Positions 1 to 8,494 of a DNA stretch of 64,000 nucleotides are shown here, one piece after another. Source of the DNA: Arcobacter sp. F2176 (GTDB lineage Bacteria; Campylobacterota; Campylobacteria; Campylobacterales; Arcobacteraceae); assembly GCF_004116465.1 (NCBI RefSeq), contig NZ_PDJV01000004.1, forward strand, positions 62,001 to 126,000, given 5' to 3'. The notes beneath the pieces were generated by a model. It had not been told where the DNA came from. It did no database searches and was given only the letters and a program-made list of their open reading frames with translations. Numbering within the stretch: position 1 is the stretch's first letter; each line of letters opens with the position of its first letter. Both the position numbers and the translations under genes were made by a program.

Positions 1-42
1 CCATAAAAGACGATTATAAATTTATAATATAAGAAGTTTAAG

Positions 43-390
43 ATGATTGAAATATGTAAATTAACAAAAAGAAGAGTGGAACCCACATCAAATGAGTTAC
101 CTCAAAAATATGAACAAGTGAAAATTTTTTCTATGTCTGTTGGCCATGGTGTTGGCACAATTGATTTTATGGAATGTATAGAAGAGATAAAAGAAGAAGA
201 TTACAAAAAACTTATAGAACAATGTGAGGATTATGCACAGTTTAAATTAGGAAATTTAACTAAATATTTTGAAGTTGAAATTTTCCCAGAACATGCACAG
301 AAATTAATTCCCCAAATGCCAGATTGTTCTTTAAAAGATATTTTTTCTTCTTTAGAAGAAGGTTTTATTGTTATAAGGAAAAGTATATGA
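43..390 (+). CDS. hycH: HycH-like formate hydrogenlyase maturation protein
   Basis: A 115-residue protein that I recognise as HycH, the accessory protein of hydrogenase-3/4 (formate hydrogenlyase) maturation. Residues 29-44 (F-S-M-S-V-G-H-G-V-G-T-I-D-F-M-E) match, as I remember it, the conserved Y-S-L-A-I-G-H-H-L-G-V-I-D block of E. coli HycH, and the following stretch with K-Y-F-E-V-E-I resembles that protein's K-Y-G-E-I-V-I segment. It is slightly shorter than the E. coli protein (about 136 residues). The protein is soluble and has no signal peptide. The stop codon overlaps the start of hycI by four bases (ATGA), so the two are translationally coupled. The hydrogenase structural genes are presumably just upstream of the window. 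Its exact biochemical role in the family is not well defined. Confidence 0.75.
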   Translation: MIEICKLTKRRVEPTSNELPQKYEQVKIFSMSVGHGVGTIDFMECIEEIKEEDYKKLIEQCEDYAQFKLGNLTKYFEVEIFPEHAQKLIPQMPDCSLKDIFSSLEEGFIVIRKSI

Positions 391-839
391 AAAAAGCAAT
401 TCTTACAATAGGAAATACCTTAAGAGGTGATGATGGAATCACTTCATATTTAGGAAAGCTAATTGAAGGTGAAGAATCTTTAGATTGGAAAATATTTTAT
501 GGTGAAGATGTACCAGAGAGTCAATTTCATAAAATTAGAGAATATAAACCCGATTTAGTTGTTGTTGCCGATGCAATGACAGGAATGAAAATAGGACAAG
601 TGGAAGTTATTGATATTAGCAATGAAAGAGATTATATGTATTCAACACATAATCTTCCAGCACCAATATTAATGAGTTATTTAAAAGGATTTTGTAAAAG
701 CGTTCTTTTTTTAGGTCTTACAGTAGATTTAGAAAATGTATTAGAGATTAATGAGAATATTTCAAAAGAAGCTGAAATTACAGCTAGAAATGCATTGAAA
801 AAAGTTTTTGAAATTGATTCAATTTTTGATAATAATTAA
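387..839 (+). CDS. hycI: HycI-type hydrogenase maturation endopeptidase
   Basis: A 150-residue protease of the HycI/HybD family, which cleaves the C-terminal tail of the [NiFe]-hydrogenase large subunit after nickel insertion. The N-terminal motif G-N-T-L-R-G-D-D-G (residues 9-17), Asp62 in the V-V-V-A-D-A segment and His88 in S-T-H-N-L-P correspond to the three nickel-sensing ligands of the family (Asp16, Asp62 and His90 in E. coli HycI). I chose the ATG at 387 because it makes a four-base ATGA overlap with hycH and gives the normal family N-terminus; the longer frame opening at 324 runs inside hycH and adds unrelated residues. Its substrate should be the large subunit of a group 4 hydrogenase encoded upstream of this window. 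Confidence 0.9.
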   Translation: MKKAILTIGNTLRGDDGITSYLGKLIEGEESLDWKIFYGEDVPESQFHKIREYKPDLVVVADAMTGMKIGQVEVIDISNERDYMYSTHNLPAPILMSYLKGFCKSVLFLGLTVDLENVLEINENISKEAEITARNALKKVFEIDSIFDNN

Positions 840-853
840 AAAAGGAATAAATT

Positions 854-1708
854 ATGTTATCACCAGCAGATACAGCACAGTCGTTATTTAGTGGGATGAG
901 TCATAAAGCAAAAATGCCAATAGTAAGTATTATATTTTTATCTATTATGGCAGGTGGCTCAATAGCAATGGGTGACATTTTTTGGGCCCATTCAACAGTT
1001 GGCGTTGCCAAAGCATCTTCTCCTGGAATTGCAAACTTTATTGGAGGAGTTGCCTTTTCAGTAGGACTTATGATGGTTGTTTTTTTTGGAGGACATTTAT
1101 TTACAAGTTCTTTGATGACAGGAGTTTCAACAATAGACCATAAATTGACATTTTCAAAAATGATTGCTTATTGGGTTATTGTTTGGATTTTCAATTTTAT
1201 TGGAGCTGCAGTAGTTGCTTATATGTATTATAGGTCACAACTGCCACTTAAATATGATGGAGAGATATTACATCACTTCCTTGTATTAGGTGTGGGAAAA
1301 AATAGTTTGTCATTTGAAGCAGCATTTATAAGAGGAATATTTTGTAATGTTTTTGTATGTATGGCAGTTTGGGCTGCAACTGGTGCTTCTGATGCTGCTG
1401 GTAAAGTTTTATCGATACTGTTTATTATAGCAGCATTTGTGGGTTCAGGTTATGAACACGTCGTGGCAAATATGTTTATTTTTACAGAAGCATTATTGGC
1501 AAAAGCACATTATTTACATGAAGTAGGAGGAACAATTCAGGCCTTGTCAGAACATATGAATATTTCTGTAGAGAAATTGGAAGCATTGAGTTTTACAAAA
1601 ATCTTCCCTAATAATTTATTACCAGTTACTTTGGGAAATATTGTTGGTGGATTATTTTTTGTTGGTGTAATAGGATTTATGTCTCATAAGACAGATATGA
1701 AAAAATAA
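854..1708 (+). CDS. focA: Formate/nitrite (FNT family) channel
   Basis: A 284-residue integral membrane protein of the formate-nitrite transporter family. It has about six hydrophobic segments. The segment G-S-G-Y-E-H-V-V-A-N-M-F (residues 197-208) carries the pore histidine (His202) in the same context as in FocA (S-G-F-E-H-S-I-A-N-M-F, from memory). Residues 33-50 hold the family's N-terminal region with G-D-I-F-W. The gene lies 14 bases after hycI and 13 bases before the fdhF start, inside one apparent operon with formate hydrogenlyase maturation genes and formate dehydrogenase. The substrate is therefore most likely formate, moved across the inner membrane to feed the dehydrogenase. A nitrite-transporting paralogue cannot be excluded from sequence alone. 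Confidence 0.88.
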   Translation: MLSPADTAQSLFSGMSHKAKMPIVSIIFLSIMAGGSIAMGDIFWAHSTVGVAKASSPGIANFIGGVAFSVGLMMVVFFGGHLFTSSLMTGVSTIDHKLTFSKMIAYWVIVWIFNFIGAAVVAYMYYRSQLPLKYDGEILHHFLVLGVGKNSLSFEAAFIRGIFCNVFVCMAVWAATGASDAAGKVLSILFIIAAFVGSGYEHVVANMFIFTEALLAKAHYLHEVGGTIQALSEHMNISVEKLEALSFTKIFPNNLLPVTLGNIVGGLFFVGVIGFMSHKTDMKK

Positions 1709-1721
1709 AAAGGTGAATATT

Positions 1722-3974
1722 ATGAAAGAAACAAATGTTATTTGTCCATATTGTGGAACAGGATGCGGAATTAAATTAACTTCGCATGATAATAAAATTG
1801 TAAAAATAGAAGGTGTTAAAGAAAATCCAGTAAATGAAGGACATTTATGTCTTAAAGGATTATATGGATGGGATTATGTTGAGTCAAAAGATAGATTAAC
1901 AAAACCTTTAATTAGAAAAAAAGATGGTGTTTTCTCTAAAGAAGGAACTTTTGAAGAATCTTCATGGGATGAAGCATTATCATTAGTTGTTTCAAAAATG
2001 AAAGAAGCTAAAGAAACATATGGTGCAGATTCAATAGTTGGAAATTTTTCAGCTAGATGTACTTTAGAAGAAAATTATTTAGCACAAAAATTTATGAGAG
2101 CAATCATTGGTACAAATAATGTAGATCATTGTGCCAGAGTTTGTCATGCACCTACAGTAGCCGGTCTGGCTAAAACAATAGGTAATGGTACAGCAACAAA
2201 CAGTTTCACTGAATTTGAAGATCATACAAATTGTATTATGATGATAGGTTCAAATCCTGAAAATGCACATCCCATTGCAGCTATGTATATACAAAGAGCT
2301 ATTAATAGAGGAGCAAAACTTATAGTAATAGATCCTATTAGAACAGAATTTGCACAAAAAGCAGATGTATTTATTCAATTACCACCTGAATATAATATTC
2401 CAATTATAAATGCATTGATTAATCATATTATTGCAAAAGATTTGTATGATAGAGAGTTTGTAGAAAATTATACTCATGGTTTTGAATATTTAAAAGAAGC
2501 AGTAAAAGATTACACTCCTCAAAAAGTTTCTGAAATGACAGGAGTTGATGCTAAATTATTAATCAAAGCAGCAGAATTATATGCAACTGTAAGTCCAGCT
2601 GCAATCACTCATGGTATGGGTGTTACTCACTTTAATCATGGTGTTGGTAATGTTTGTGATATTTCGAATATTATGTTAATAACTGGAAATATTGGAAAAG
2701 TGGGAGCAGGGGATTTACCACTTAGAGGTCAACAAAATGTTCAAGGTGCCTGTGATATGGGTGTATTACCAAATATATATCCAAACTTGAAACTTGTTAC
2801 TAGTTTAAAAGAAAAAGCATTCTTTGAAGAATTTTGGGACTGTAAACAACCTTTAAGTACAAAAATTGGTATTCATAAAACAGAAGTTCCTGATGCAATT
2901 ATGGATGGAAGAGTAAAAGTCTTTTATACAATAGGTGAAAATCCTGTTATGTCAGAACCAAATACAAATCACTTCTTAAAAGGTATATCAAAACTTGATT
3001 TTTATGTTGTTCAAGATATTTTTATGACAGAAACTGCACTTAAAGCAGATGTTGTTTTCCCAGCAGTTAGTGTTGGAGAAAAACAAGGATGTTATTTAAA
3101 TGCTGAAAGAAGAGTTCAACTAAATGATAAAACATTAGATCCAAAAGGTGAGGCTAAACAAGATTGGGAAATCATTTGTGAATTAGCAAAAAGATTTGGT
3201 GCTACTGATTTTGAGTATGAAAAACCTGAAGATATTTGGAATGAGGTAAGAAAAGCAGATCCTGTAAGATTTGGTGGTATTAGTTATGCAAGACTACAAG
3301 GAAAAGAAGGTATTGCATGGCCATGTCCAACTGAAGATCATCCTGGAACACCAAGTTTATATATGGATAAAAAGTTTTTTACTAAAGACACAAAAGCAAA
3401 TCTTGTACCTGTAATATTTGTTGATGATAAAGAAAATATGATTGATGCAGAAACTGAATTAAGAAAAAAACTTGATCTTCCAGAAAACTATCCTTGTATG
3501 ATAGGTTCTGTTGATGAAAAAGTAGATGAAATGTATCCTATATCATTATTAACAACAAGAAAAGTATATCAATATACTGTTGGAACAATGACAAGACGAT
3601 CAAAAGTTATTGAATACGGTGGTGATTCACATGGACCATCAGCAGAAATACATCCTGATTTAGCAAAAAGATATAATCTTAAAAATCATGACTTTATAAA
3701 AGTTGAGAGTAGATATGGTTATATTGCACTATTAGTAGAAATAACAGAAGTAGTTCCAGATAATATTATGCAAATGGCATTTCATTATTGGGAAGGATTA
3801 TGTAATGAGCTAACAAGTGGTGGTTGGGACTATACAACAAAAACACCAACTTATAAAGCAGCTGTAAGAATGGAAAAAATTACTCAAGAAGAGTATAGTA
3901 CTATTATGAGTCTTAAAAAAATGAAATTTAAAACTTCAAAAATAATTTATGACGATTATCATCATCATGAATAA
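1722..3974 (+). CDS. fdhF: Cytoplasmic formate dehydrogenase catalytic subunit, cysteine type
   Basis: A 750-residue molybdopterin oxidoreductase of the FdhF/FDH-H type, oxidising formate to CO2 and passing electrons to the hydrogenase of a formate hydrogenlyase complex. Cys8, Cys11, Cys15 and Cys43 (C-P-Y-C-G-T-G-C ... H-L-C) form the N-terminal [4Fe-4S] site. The active-site segment C-A-R-V-C-H-A-P (residues 137-144) has cysteine 141, followed by His142, where E. coli FDH-H has selenocysteine 140 and His141. There is no twin-arginine signal, so the protein is cytoplasmic. The ATG at 1722 follows AAGGTG at a good distance; a GTG three codons upstream (1713) is possible. It is the last gene of the hyc cluster and is followed at once by a strong terminator. 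Confidence 0.9.
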   Translation: MKETNVICPYCGTGCGIKLTSHDNKIVKIEGVKENPVNEGHLCLKGLYGWDYVESKDRLTKPLIRKKDGVFSKEGTFEESSWDEALSLVVSKMKEAKETYGADSIVGNFSARCTLEENYLAQKFMRAIIGTNNVDHCARVCHAPTVAGLAKTIGNGTATNSFTEFEDHTNCIMMIGSNPENAHPIAAMYIQRAINRGAKLIVIDPIRTEFAQKADVFIQLPPEYNIPIINALINHIIAKDLYDREFVENYTHGFEYLKEAVKDYTPQKVSEMTGVDAKLLIKAAELYATVSPAAITHGMGVTHFNHGVGNVCDISNIMLITGNIGKVGAGDLPLRGQQNVQGACDMGVLPNIYPNLKLVTSLKEKAFFEEFWDCKQPLSTKIGIHKTEVPDAIMDGRVKVFYTIGENPVMSEPNTNHFLKGISKLDFYVVQDIFMTETALKADVVFPAVSVGEKQGCYLNAERRVQLNDKTLDPKGEAKQDWEIICELAKRFGATDFEYEKPEDIWNEVRKADPVRFGGISYARLQGKEGIAWPCPTEDHPGTPSLYMDKKFFTKDTKANLVPVIFVDDKENMIDAETELRKKLDLPENYPCMIGSVDEKVDEMYPISLLTTRKVYQYTVGTMTRRSKVIEYGGDSHGPSAEIHPDLAKRYNLKNHDFIKVESRYGYIALLVEITEVVPDNIMQMAFHYWEGLCNELTSGGWDYTTKTPTYKAAVRMEKITQEEYSTIMSLKKMKFKTSKIIYDDYHHHE

Positions 3975-4003
3975 GTAAAAAAGAGGACTTCCTCTTTTTT
4001 ACT
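3974..4003 (+). terminator. Rho-independent terminator after fdhF
   Basis: A perfect 13-bp stem (3974-3986 with 3991-4003) with an ACTT loop. The right arm contains six T in a row. It begins at the fdhF stop codon and closes the hycH-hycI-focA-fdhF transcription unit. Confidence 0.85.
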
Positions 4004-4087
4004 ATTACTTAATTAATGATTCTTTTGTTTAGATTGATGTTTATTACTGATAATTTAGTATGAAAGTTTTTACAAATTAATTAAAAA

Positions 4088-4261
4088 TTAATTAGTTTTA
4101 TCTATACAAAATACTTTATCTACTCTCTCACCTGTTCTATAATTTAGAACATTTTCTATTTTATATTTTTTGTTTAATTTTGTACAATCTTCGATTGTAG
4201 TTTCATTAGATGTACATGAAATAAAAAGTACAGAATAAAATAATAATATTAATAATTTCAT
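4088..4261 (-). CDS. Small predicted lipoprotein, 57 residues
   Basis: A short reading frame of 57 codons in an otherwise gene-poor gap. The N-terminus M-K-L-L-I-L-L-F-Y-S-V-L-F-I-S-C has a charged start, a hydrophobic core and a Cys16 in a lipobox-like L-F-I-S-C context, as in bacterial lipoprotein signal peptides. The mature part (about 41 residues) is polar and has two more cysteines (26 and 52). The segment L-N-Y-R-T-G-E-R-V-D-K-V-F-C-I resembles small entry-exclusion-type or surface lipoproteins only loosely, and I do not recognise a family. An AGGAAA stretch sits about six bases before the ATG. It lies between the terminator of fdhF and the 3' end of lepA. It is likely to be a real small gene because of the signal peptide, but it is untested. 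Confidence 0.55.
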   Translation of the reverse strand: MKLLILLFYSVLFISCTSNETTIEDCTKLNKKYKIENVLNYRTGERVDKVFCIDKTN

Positions 4262-4385
4262 TAGATTTCCTATATAATAGAAATATTATAACATAAAAAT
4301 TATTAAATAACAAAATATAATAATAATGAAACTGATAATGCATATTAATTCTATTTTAAATTTTAAAATTCATGCTTTTCATTGA

Positions 4386-4526
4386 AATAACAAAAATGAG
4401 TTTCCACTTTGTCCAATTTGTTGGAAAAAAAATGCTAAAGAACATCATTTAACACATGTAAAAAAAAATCGTTGGGGACAAGAATTACATTATTGTAAGA
4501 TATGTATTAAGGAATTTTATCATTAA
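4386..4526 (+). pseudogene. Zinc-ribbon protein remnant
   Basis: An open stretch of 46 codons, after a stop at 4383-4385 and with no ATG/GTG/TTG start that fits, encodes a C-terminal fragment with two Cys pairs: C-P-I-C-W about nine residues in and Y-C-K-I-C near the end, separated by a basic, His-rich segment (K-E-H-H-L-T-H-V-K-K-N-R-W-G). This looks like the zinc ribbon found at the N-terminus of some transposases or in small zinc-finger proteins. The lack of a start suggests a decayed gene. Its last four bases overlap the stop codon of lepA on the other strand. The rest of the gap (4004-4087 and 4262-4385) shows nothing I can name. Confidence 0.35.
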
Positions 4527-6310
4527 ATCTTCAACACGGCCATAAAGGCTTCTTGTGGAACATTAACCTTTCCTATAGCTTTCATTCTTTTCTTACCAGC
4601 TTTTTGTTTCTCAAGTAGTTTTCTTTTTCTCGTAATATCCCCACCATAACATTTTGCAGTTACATTTTTACCTGTAGATTTTACAGTCTCTCTTGCAATG
4701 ATATTAGAGCCAATAGACGCTTGTATTGCTACTTCGAATAGTTGTCTTGGGATTAACTCTTTTAAGGCTTTGATAAACTCTCTACCTTTGCTAAGGGCTT
4801 TATTTTCTGGAACTATGATTGATAAGGCATCAACAATTTCCCCTGCTACTTTTATATCAAGTTTTTGTAAAACACCTGGTCTAAAACCTATTGGTTCATA
4901 ATCAAAAGATGCATAACCTTTTGTTGTTGATTTTAATTTATCATAAAAATCCATAACAATCTCATTCATAGGTAAATCATAATCAAGTAAAACTCTAGCA
5001 CCTATATAGTCCATCTTATTTTGGATACCTCTTTTGTCATTTAGAAGTTTTATAACATTTCCTAAAAACTCATCTGGTACTAAGATTGTAGCTTTTACAT
5101 ATGGTTCAAATATCGTTTTTACTTGACTTGGTTCTGGAAGTTCAGAAGGATTTCTAATAACTATCATTTCCCCATTTGTTTTTTCAATTTCATAAATAAC
5201 TGTTGGTGCTGTTGCTATTAAATCAAGATTAAACTCTCTTTCAAGTCTCTCTTTGATAACTTCCATGTGAAGCATTCCTAGAAAACCAGCTCTAAATCCA
5301 CTTCCTAGTGCAGCAGAACTCTCTGGTTCAAAAGAGATAGATGAGTCATTTAATTGAAGTTTTGTAAGAGCCTCTCTTAAATCTTCAAATTTATCAGTTT
5401 CGATTGGATAAATACCAGCAAATACGAAAGGTTTTGCAGGCTCAAATCCATCAATGATTTGGGCAGTTGGATTTTTAGCATCAGTCATAGTATCACCAAC
5501 GGCAATACCATCTAATGTTTTAAGTCCAAGAACTACGATACCAATTTCACCTGTTTTGATTTCAGTTGTATTTTGTCTTTTTAGTGGATGAGGATACATA
5601 AGGTTTAGAACTGGATGTTCAACTTTTGTATTCATCATTTTTAATACTTGATTTTTTTTGATACTCCCATCATAAACTCTTACAAGTGCTAAGGCACCAA
5701 GGTAGTTATCAAACCATGAATCATAAATAAGTGCTTTTGTTGGAGCTTCTTCATCACCTTTTGGACAAGGAACTCTATCAACTATAGAATCAATTAATTC
5801 TCTTACCCCAAGACCTGTTTTTGCACTAATTAAATTATGATATGTACAATCAAGTCCAATAGCCTCTTCAACTTCTTCTAAAACTCTATCTGGATCAGCA
5901 CTTGGAAGGTCGATTTTATTTACAACTGGAAGAAGTTCTAAATCGTTATCCATAGCAATATATACATTGGCAATAGTTTGAGCTTCAACTCCTTGAGTTG
6001 AATCTACAATTAAAAGTGCACCCTCTGATGATGCTAAAGAACGGCTAACTTCATATGAAAAGTCCACATGACCTGGAGTGTCAATTAGATTTAAAACATA
6101 GTGTTGACCATCTTTTACATAATCTAGTCTTACACTTTGAGCTTTGATTGTAATACCACGCTCTTTTTCTATATCCATTGTATCCATCATTTGAGCAGAC
6201 ATATCTCTATCTGCTACTGAACCACACTCTTGTATAATTCTATCAGCTAGAGTTGACTTCCCATGGTCAATATGAGCGATAATTGAAAAGTTTCTTATAT
6301 TTGCTTGCAA
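4523..6310 (-). CDS. lepA: Elongation factor 4 (LepA), ribosome back-translocase GTPase
   Basis: A 595-residue translational GTPase, the usual LepA length. Motifs seen: G1 A-H-I-D-H-G-K-S-T near residue 13, G3 D-T-P-G-H-V-D-F near residue 78, G4 N-K-I-D near residue 131, and the LepA-specific C-terminal domain ([16 protein letters not shown]). LepA binds the ribosome and can promote back-translocation of stalled or mistranslocated ribosomes. The first codon is TTG (6308-6310); no in-frame ATG gives the standard N-terminus [12 protein letters not shown], so TTG is the best start, with AGGAT upstream. The gene stands alone on the minus strand, with the OmpA-like gene and its terminator upstream. 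Confidence 0.96.
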   Translation of the reverse strand: MQANIRNFSIIAHIDHGKSTLADRIIQECGSVADRDMSAQMMDTMDIEKERGITIKAQSVRLDYVKDGQHYVLNLIDTPGHVDFSYEVSRSLASSEGALLIVDSTQGVEAQTIANVYIAMDNDLELLPVVNKIDLPSADPDRVLEEVEEAIGLDCTYHNLISAKTGLGVRELIDSIVDRVPCPKGDEEAPTKALIYDSWFDNYLGALALVRVYDGSIKKNQVLKMMNTKVEHPVLNLMYPHPLKRQNTTEIKTGEIGIVVLGLKTLDGIAVGDTMTDAKNPTAQIIDGFEPAKPFVFAGIYPIETDKFEDLREALTKLQLNDSSISFEPESSAALGSGFRAGFLGMLHMEVIKERLEREFNLDLIATAPTVIYEIEKTNGEMIVIRNPSELPEPSQVKTIFEPYVKATILVPDEFLGNVIKLLNDKRGIQNKMDYIGARVLLDYDLPMNEIVMDFYDKLKSTTKGYASFDYEPIGFRPGVLQKLDIKVAGEIVDALSIIVPENKALSKGREFIKALKELIPRQLFEVAIQASIGSNIIARETVKSTGKNVTAKCYGGDITRKRKLLEKQKAGKKRMKAIGKVNVPQEAFMAVLKI

Positions 6311-6389
6311 AATAAATCCTATGTTTATATTAATGTTCGCGATTATATCTAAAAAATTGTAATGATAATGTTAAGAGAGTAAAAAGTAT

Positions 6390-6416
6390 TGATTTTAGGC
6401 AAAAAGCCTAAAATCA
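6390..6416 (-). terminator. Terminator of the OmpA-like gene
   Basis: An 11-bp perfect stem (6390-6400 with 6406-6416) around a five-base loop, starting eight bases after the OmpA-like stop codon. On the minus strand it is followed by ATACTTTTT, giving a moderate T tract. Confidence 0.65.
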
Positions 6417-6423
6417 TGTGTGA

Positions 6424-7455
6424 TTATTTTGAGACAGTAGCTTCAATTCTTCTATTTTGAGCTCTTCCCTCTTTAGTTTTATTAGTTGCTTTTGGTCTTG
6501 TTTCACCATATCCAATAGTTTTTAATCTAGCAGGATCAACATCATATTTTTTCAATGCTTCAAATGCAGAATTTGCTCTTCTTTTTGATAACCATAAATT
6601 ATATTTTTCAGTACCAGTGTAGTCAGTGTGACCTTCAATAGTAGCTTTTAATTTTGGATGTTTATTTAAGAATTCTGCAAATTCTTTGATTCTATGTTTA
6701 TATTTCTCATCTATGATTGAAGAATCAATTGGGAAATGAACTTCTAAATCAAGCATAACAATACAACCATTTTTATCAACATTTGCACCTCTCATAGTAT
6801 CAGGACATTGGTCTAATGAGTCAATAACACCATCATTGTCTGAATCTAGAACTTTAGGTTCTTCTACTTTTTTAGGTTCTTCAATTACAACAGGCTTAGG
6901 TTCTTCTTTCATGATAGGCGCAGGAGCTGCTTTTTTACCAAAAGGAATTGCTAATCCAACTGTATAAAGTAAATTGTTATTACCATTATCAAATGATACT
7001 AAATGTCTTACATCAGCTTTAATAGCCATGTCATTATCTAGTTTATATTTATATCCAAACCCATAATTTGCAAATGGCCCTGTTTCATTACCAAATTGTT
7101 CATTATCATAAACTTCAACACCAAGACCAGCTAAGGCATAAAGTGATGATTTAGCATTTAAACTATACTCTTTAATAACATTTGTAAAAACTCTTGTTAC
7201 TGCTGTATCTTGATTACTATTTTTGTAATCAACATCATCAAGTGTTCTAAGAATTCCTAATTCAATTTGATCAAACATCGAGTCATCTAAATTAAATCCT
7301 AAAGAAATACCTGCATTTGCATAATTTCTATCTAAGTCTAAGTTACCTTCTGTAATTGCACCTGAAATCATAGGAGTAACTTCATATTTATATTCACTAT
7401 TTGCAGCGAATAAAACTGACGAACATACTAAACTTGTCATTAATAGTTTTTTCAT
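6424..7455 (-). CDS. OmpA/OprF-like outer membrane protein
   Basis: A 343-residue outer membrane protein with the OprF-like plan. Residues 1-18 are a Sec signal peptide (M-K-K-L-L ... F-A-A). About 20-172 is a small beta-barrel with alternating polar/hydrophobic strands. About 175-202 is a Pro/Glu/Lys-rich linker. Residues 204-232 are a TSP3-like calcium-binding repeat (D-S-D-N-D-G-V-I-D ... C-P-D-T ... C). Residues 233-343 form a peptidoglycan-binding OmpA domain with E-G-H-T-D-Y-T-G and the N-L-W-L-S-K-R-R-A segment. It anchors the outer membrane to the cell wall and may act as a slow porin or adhesin. The gene is monocistronic: prs ends 30 bases upstream on the same strand and a terminator lies downstream. 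Close relatives in the phylum are abundant surface proteins. Confidence 0.9.
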   Translation of the reverse strand: MKKLLMTSLVCSSVLFAANSEYKYEVTPMISGAITEGNLDLDRNYANAGISLGFNLDDSMFDQIELGILRTLDDVDYKNSNQDTAVTRVFTNVIKEYSLNAKSSLYALAGLGVEVYDNEQFGNETGPFANYGFGYKYKLDNDMAIKADVRHLVSFDNGNNNLLYTVGLAIPFGKKAAPAPIMKEEPKPVVIEEPKKVEEPKVLDSDNDGVIDSLDQCPDTMRGANVDKNGCIVMLDLEVHFPIDSSIIDEKYKHRIKEFAEFLNKHPKLKATIEGHTDYTGTEKYNLWLSKRRANSAFEALKKYDVDPARLKTIGYGETRPKATNKTKEGRAQNRRIEATVSK

Positions 7456-7485
7456 TTTTTCTCCTTCTTCTTTTTAATATAACAT

Positions 7486-8421
7486 TTATTTCACAAATAT
7501 ACTATTAACTGATTCATTATTGTGAATTCTTCTAATTGTTTCACCAATAATATTAGAAGCAGTCAACACTGTAATCTTATCATGTTTTTGTTTTAAAGGA
7601 ATTGTATCAGAAACAACTAACTCATCTAAAGCATCACCTTTATCAAGTCTTTCATAAGCTGGACCACTCAATACACCGTGTGTACAGCATGCCATTACCG
7701 AATTTGCACCTTTTCCTTTTAATACTTCAGCTGCTTTTACTAAAGTACCTGCTGTATCTACCATATCATCTACTAAAATTATATCTTTACCACTTACATC
7801 ACCTATGATATTCATAACTTCTGATTCATTTGCTTTTTCTCTTCTTTTATCAACTATTACTAAATCATAGTTTAACTTTTCTGCATAAGATCTAGCTCGT
7901 GCTACTCCACCAATATCTGGACTTGCAATAATTGGATTAGCAAATTTCTTTGATTTTATATAATCAAGAAACATGATTGAACCAAAAAGGTTATCAGCTG
8001 GAATATTAAAAAATCCTTGAATTTGTGCTGCATGTAAATCTATTGTAATTACTCTAGAAATACCAGCTGCTTCTAATAAGTCTGCAACTAATTTTGCAGT
8101 AATTGGAACTCTTGGCGCTGCTTTTCTATCTTGTCTTGCATATCCATAATATGGAATAACAGCAGAAATAGATTTTGCACTTGATCTTTTTAATGCATCT
8201 ACCATAATTAATAATTCCATTAAATTGTCATTTGTTGGAGCACATGTTGGTTGGATAATGAATACATCCATTCCTCTTACACTTTCTGTAATTTTTACAG
8301 AAATTTCTCCATCACTAAATTTTGTTAGTTTTGCTGGACTTATTTCGATATTTAAGTATTTTGCAACTTTCTTGGCAAATTCAGGGTTAGCTGATCCCGT
8401 GAATAGTCTGTATCCTCTCAT
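7486..8421 (-). CDS. prs: Ribose-phosphate pyrophosphokinase
   Basis: A 311-residue PRPP synthetase, making phosphoribosyl pyrophosphate from ribose 5-phosphate and ATP for nucleotide, histidine and tryptophan synthesis. The family signature is visible: R-Q-D-R-K near residue 98, the flexible-loop K-R-R near residue 194, and the PRPP-binding V-D-D-M-V-D-T-A-G-T-L near residue 218. The length is normal for the homohexameric class I enzyme. The ATG at 8419-8421 gives the standard start M-R-G-Y-R-L-F-T-G-S-A-N. It sits 73 bases downstream of mnmA on the same strand, with its own gap, and 30 bases upstream of the OmpA-like gene. Confidence 0.96.
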   Translation of the reverse strand: MRGYRLFTGSANPEFAKKVAKYLNIEISPAKLTKFSDGEISVKITESVRGMDVFIIQPTCAPTNDNLMELLIMVDALKRSSAKSISAVIPYYGYARQDRKAAPRVPITAKLVADLLEAAGISRVITIDLHAAQIQGFFNIPADNLFGSIMFLDYIKSKKFANPIIASPDIGGVARARSYAEKLNYDLVIVDKRREKANESEVMNIIGDVSGKDIILVDDMVDTAGTLVKAAEVLKGKGANSVMACCTHGVLSGPAYERLDKGDALDELVVSDTIPLKQKHDKITVLTASNIIGETIRRIHNNESVNSIFVK

Positions 8422-8494
8422 GATTTTCCTTAGATTTATGTTTATAATTTTTTTGGATTATAGCTAAAACTTCATAAAAATTACTTAGTGCGGA

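Noticed and set aside
1-32. Possible last codons of an upstream hydrogenase gene (ending F-I-I then stop at 30-32)
   Set aside because: Only about nine residues are visible and all three frames end nearby, so the frame and identity cannot be decided.
324-386. Longer N-terminus for HycI from 324
   Set aside because: It lies within the hycH reading frame, is poly-Phe-like, and has no counterpart in the family.
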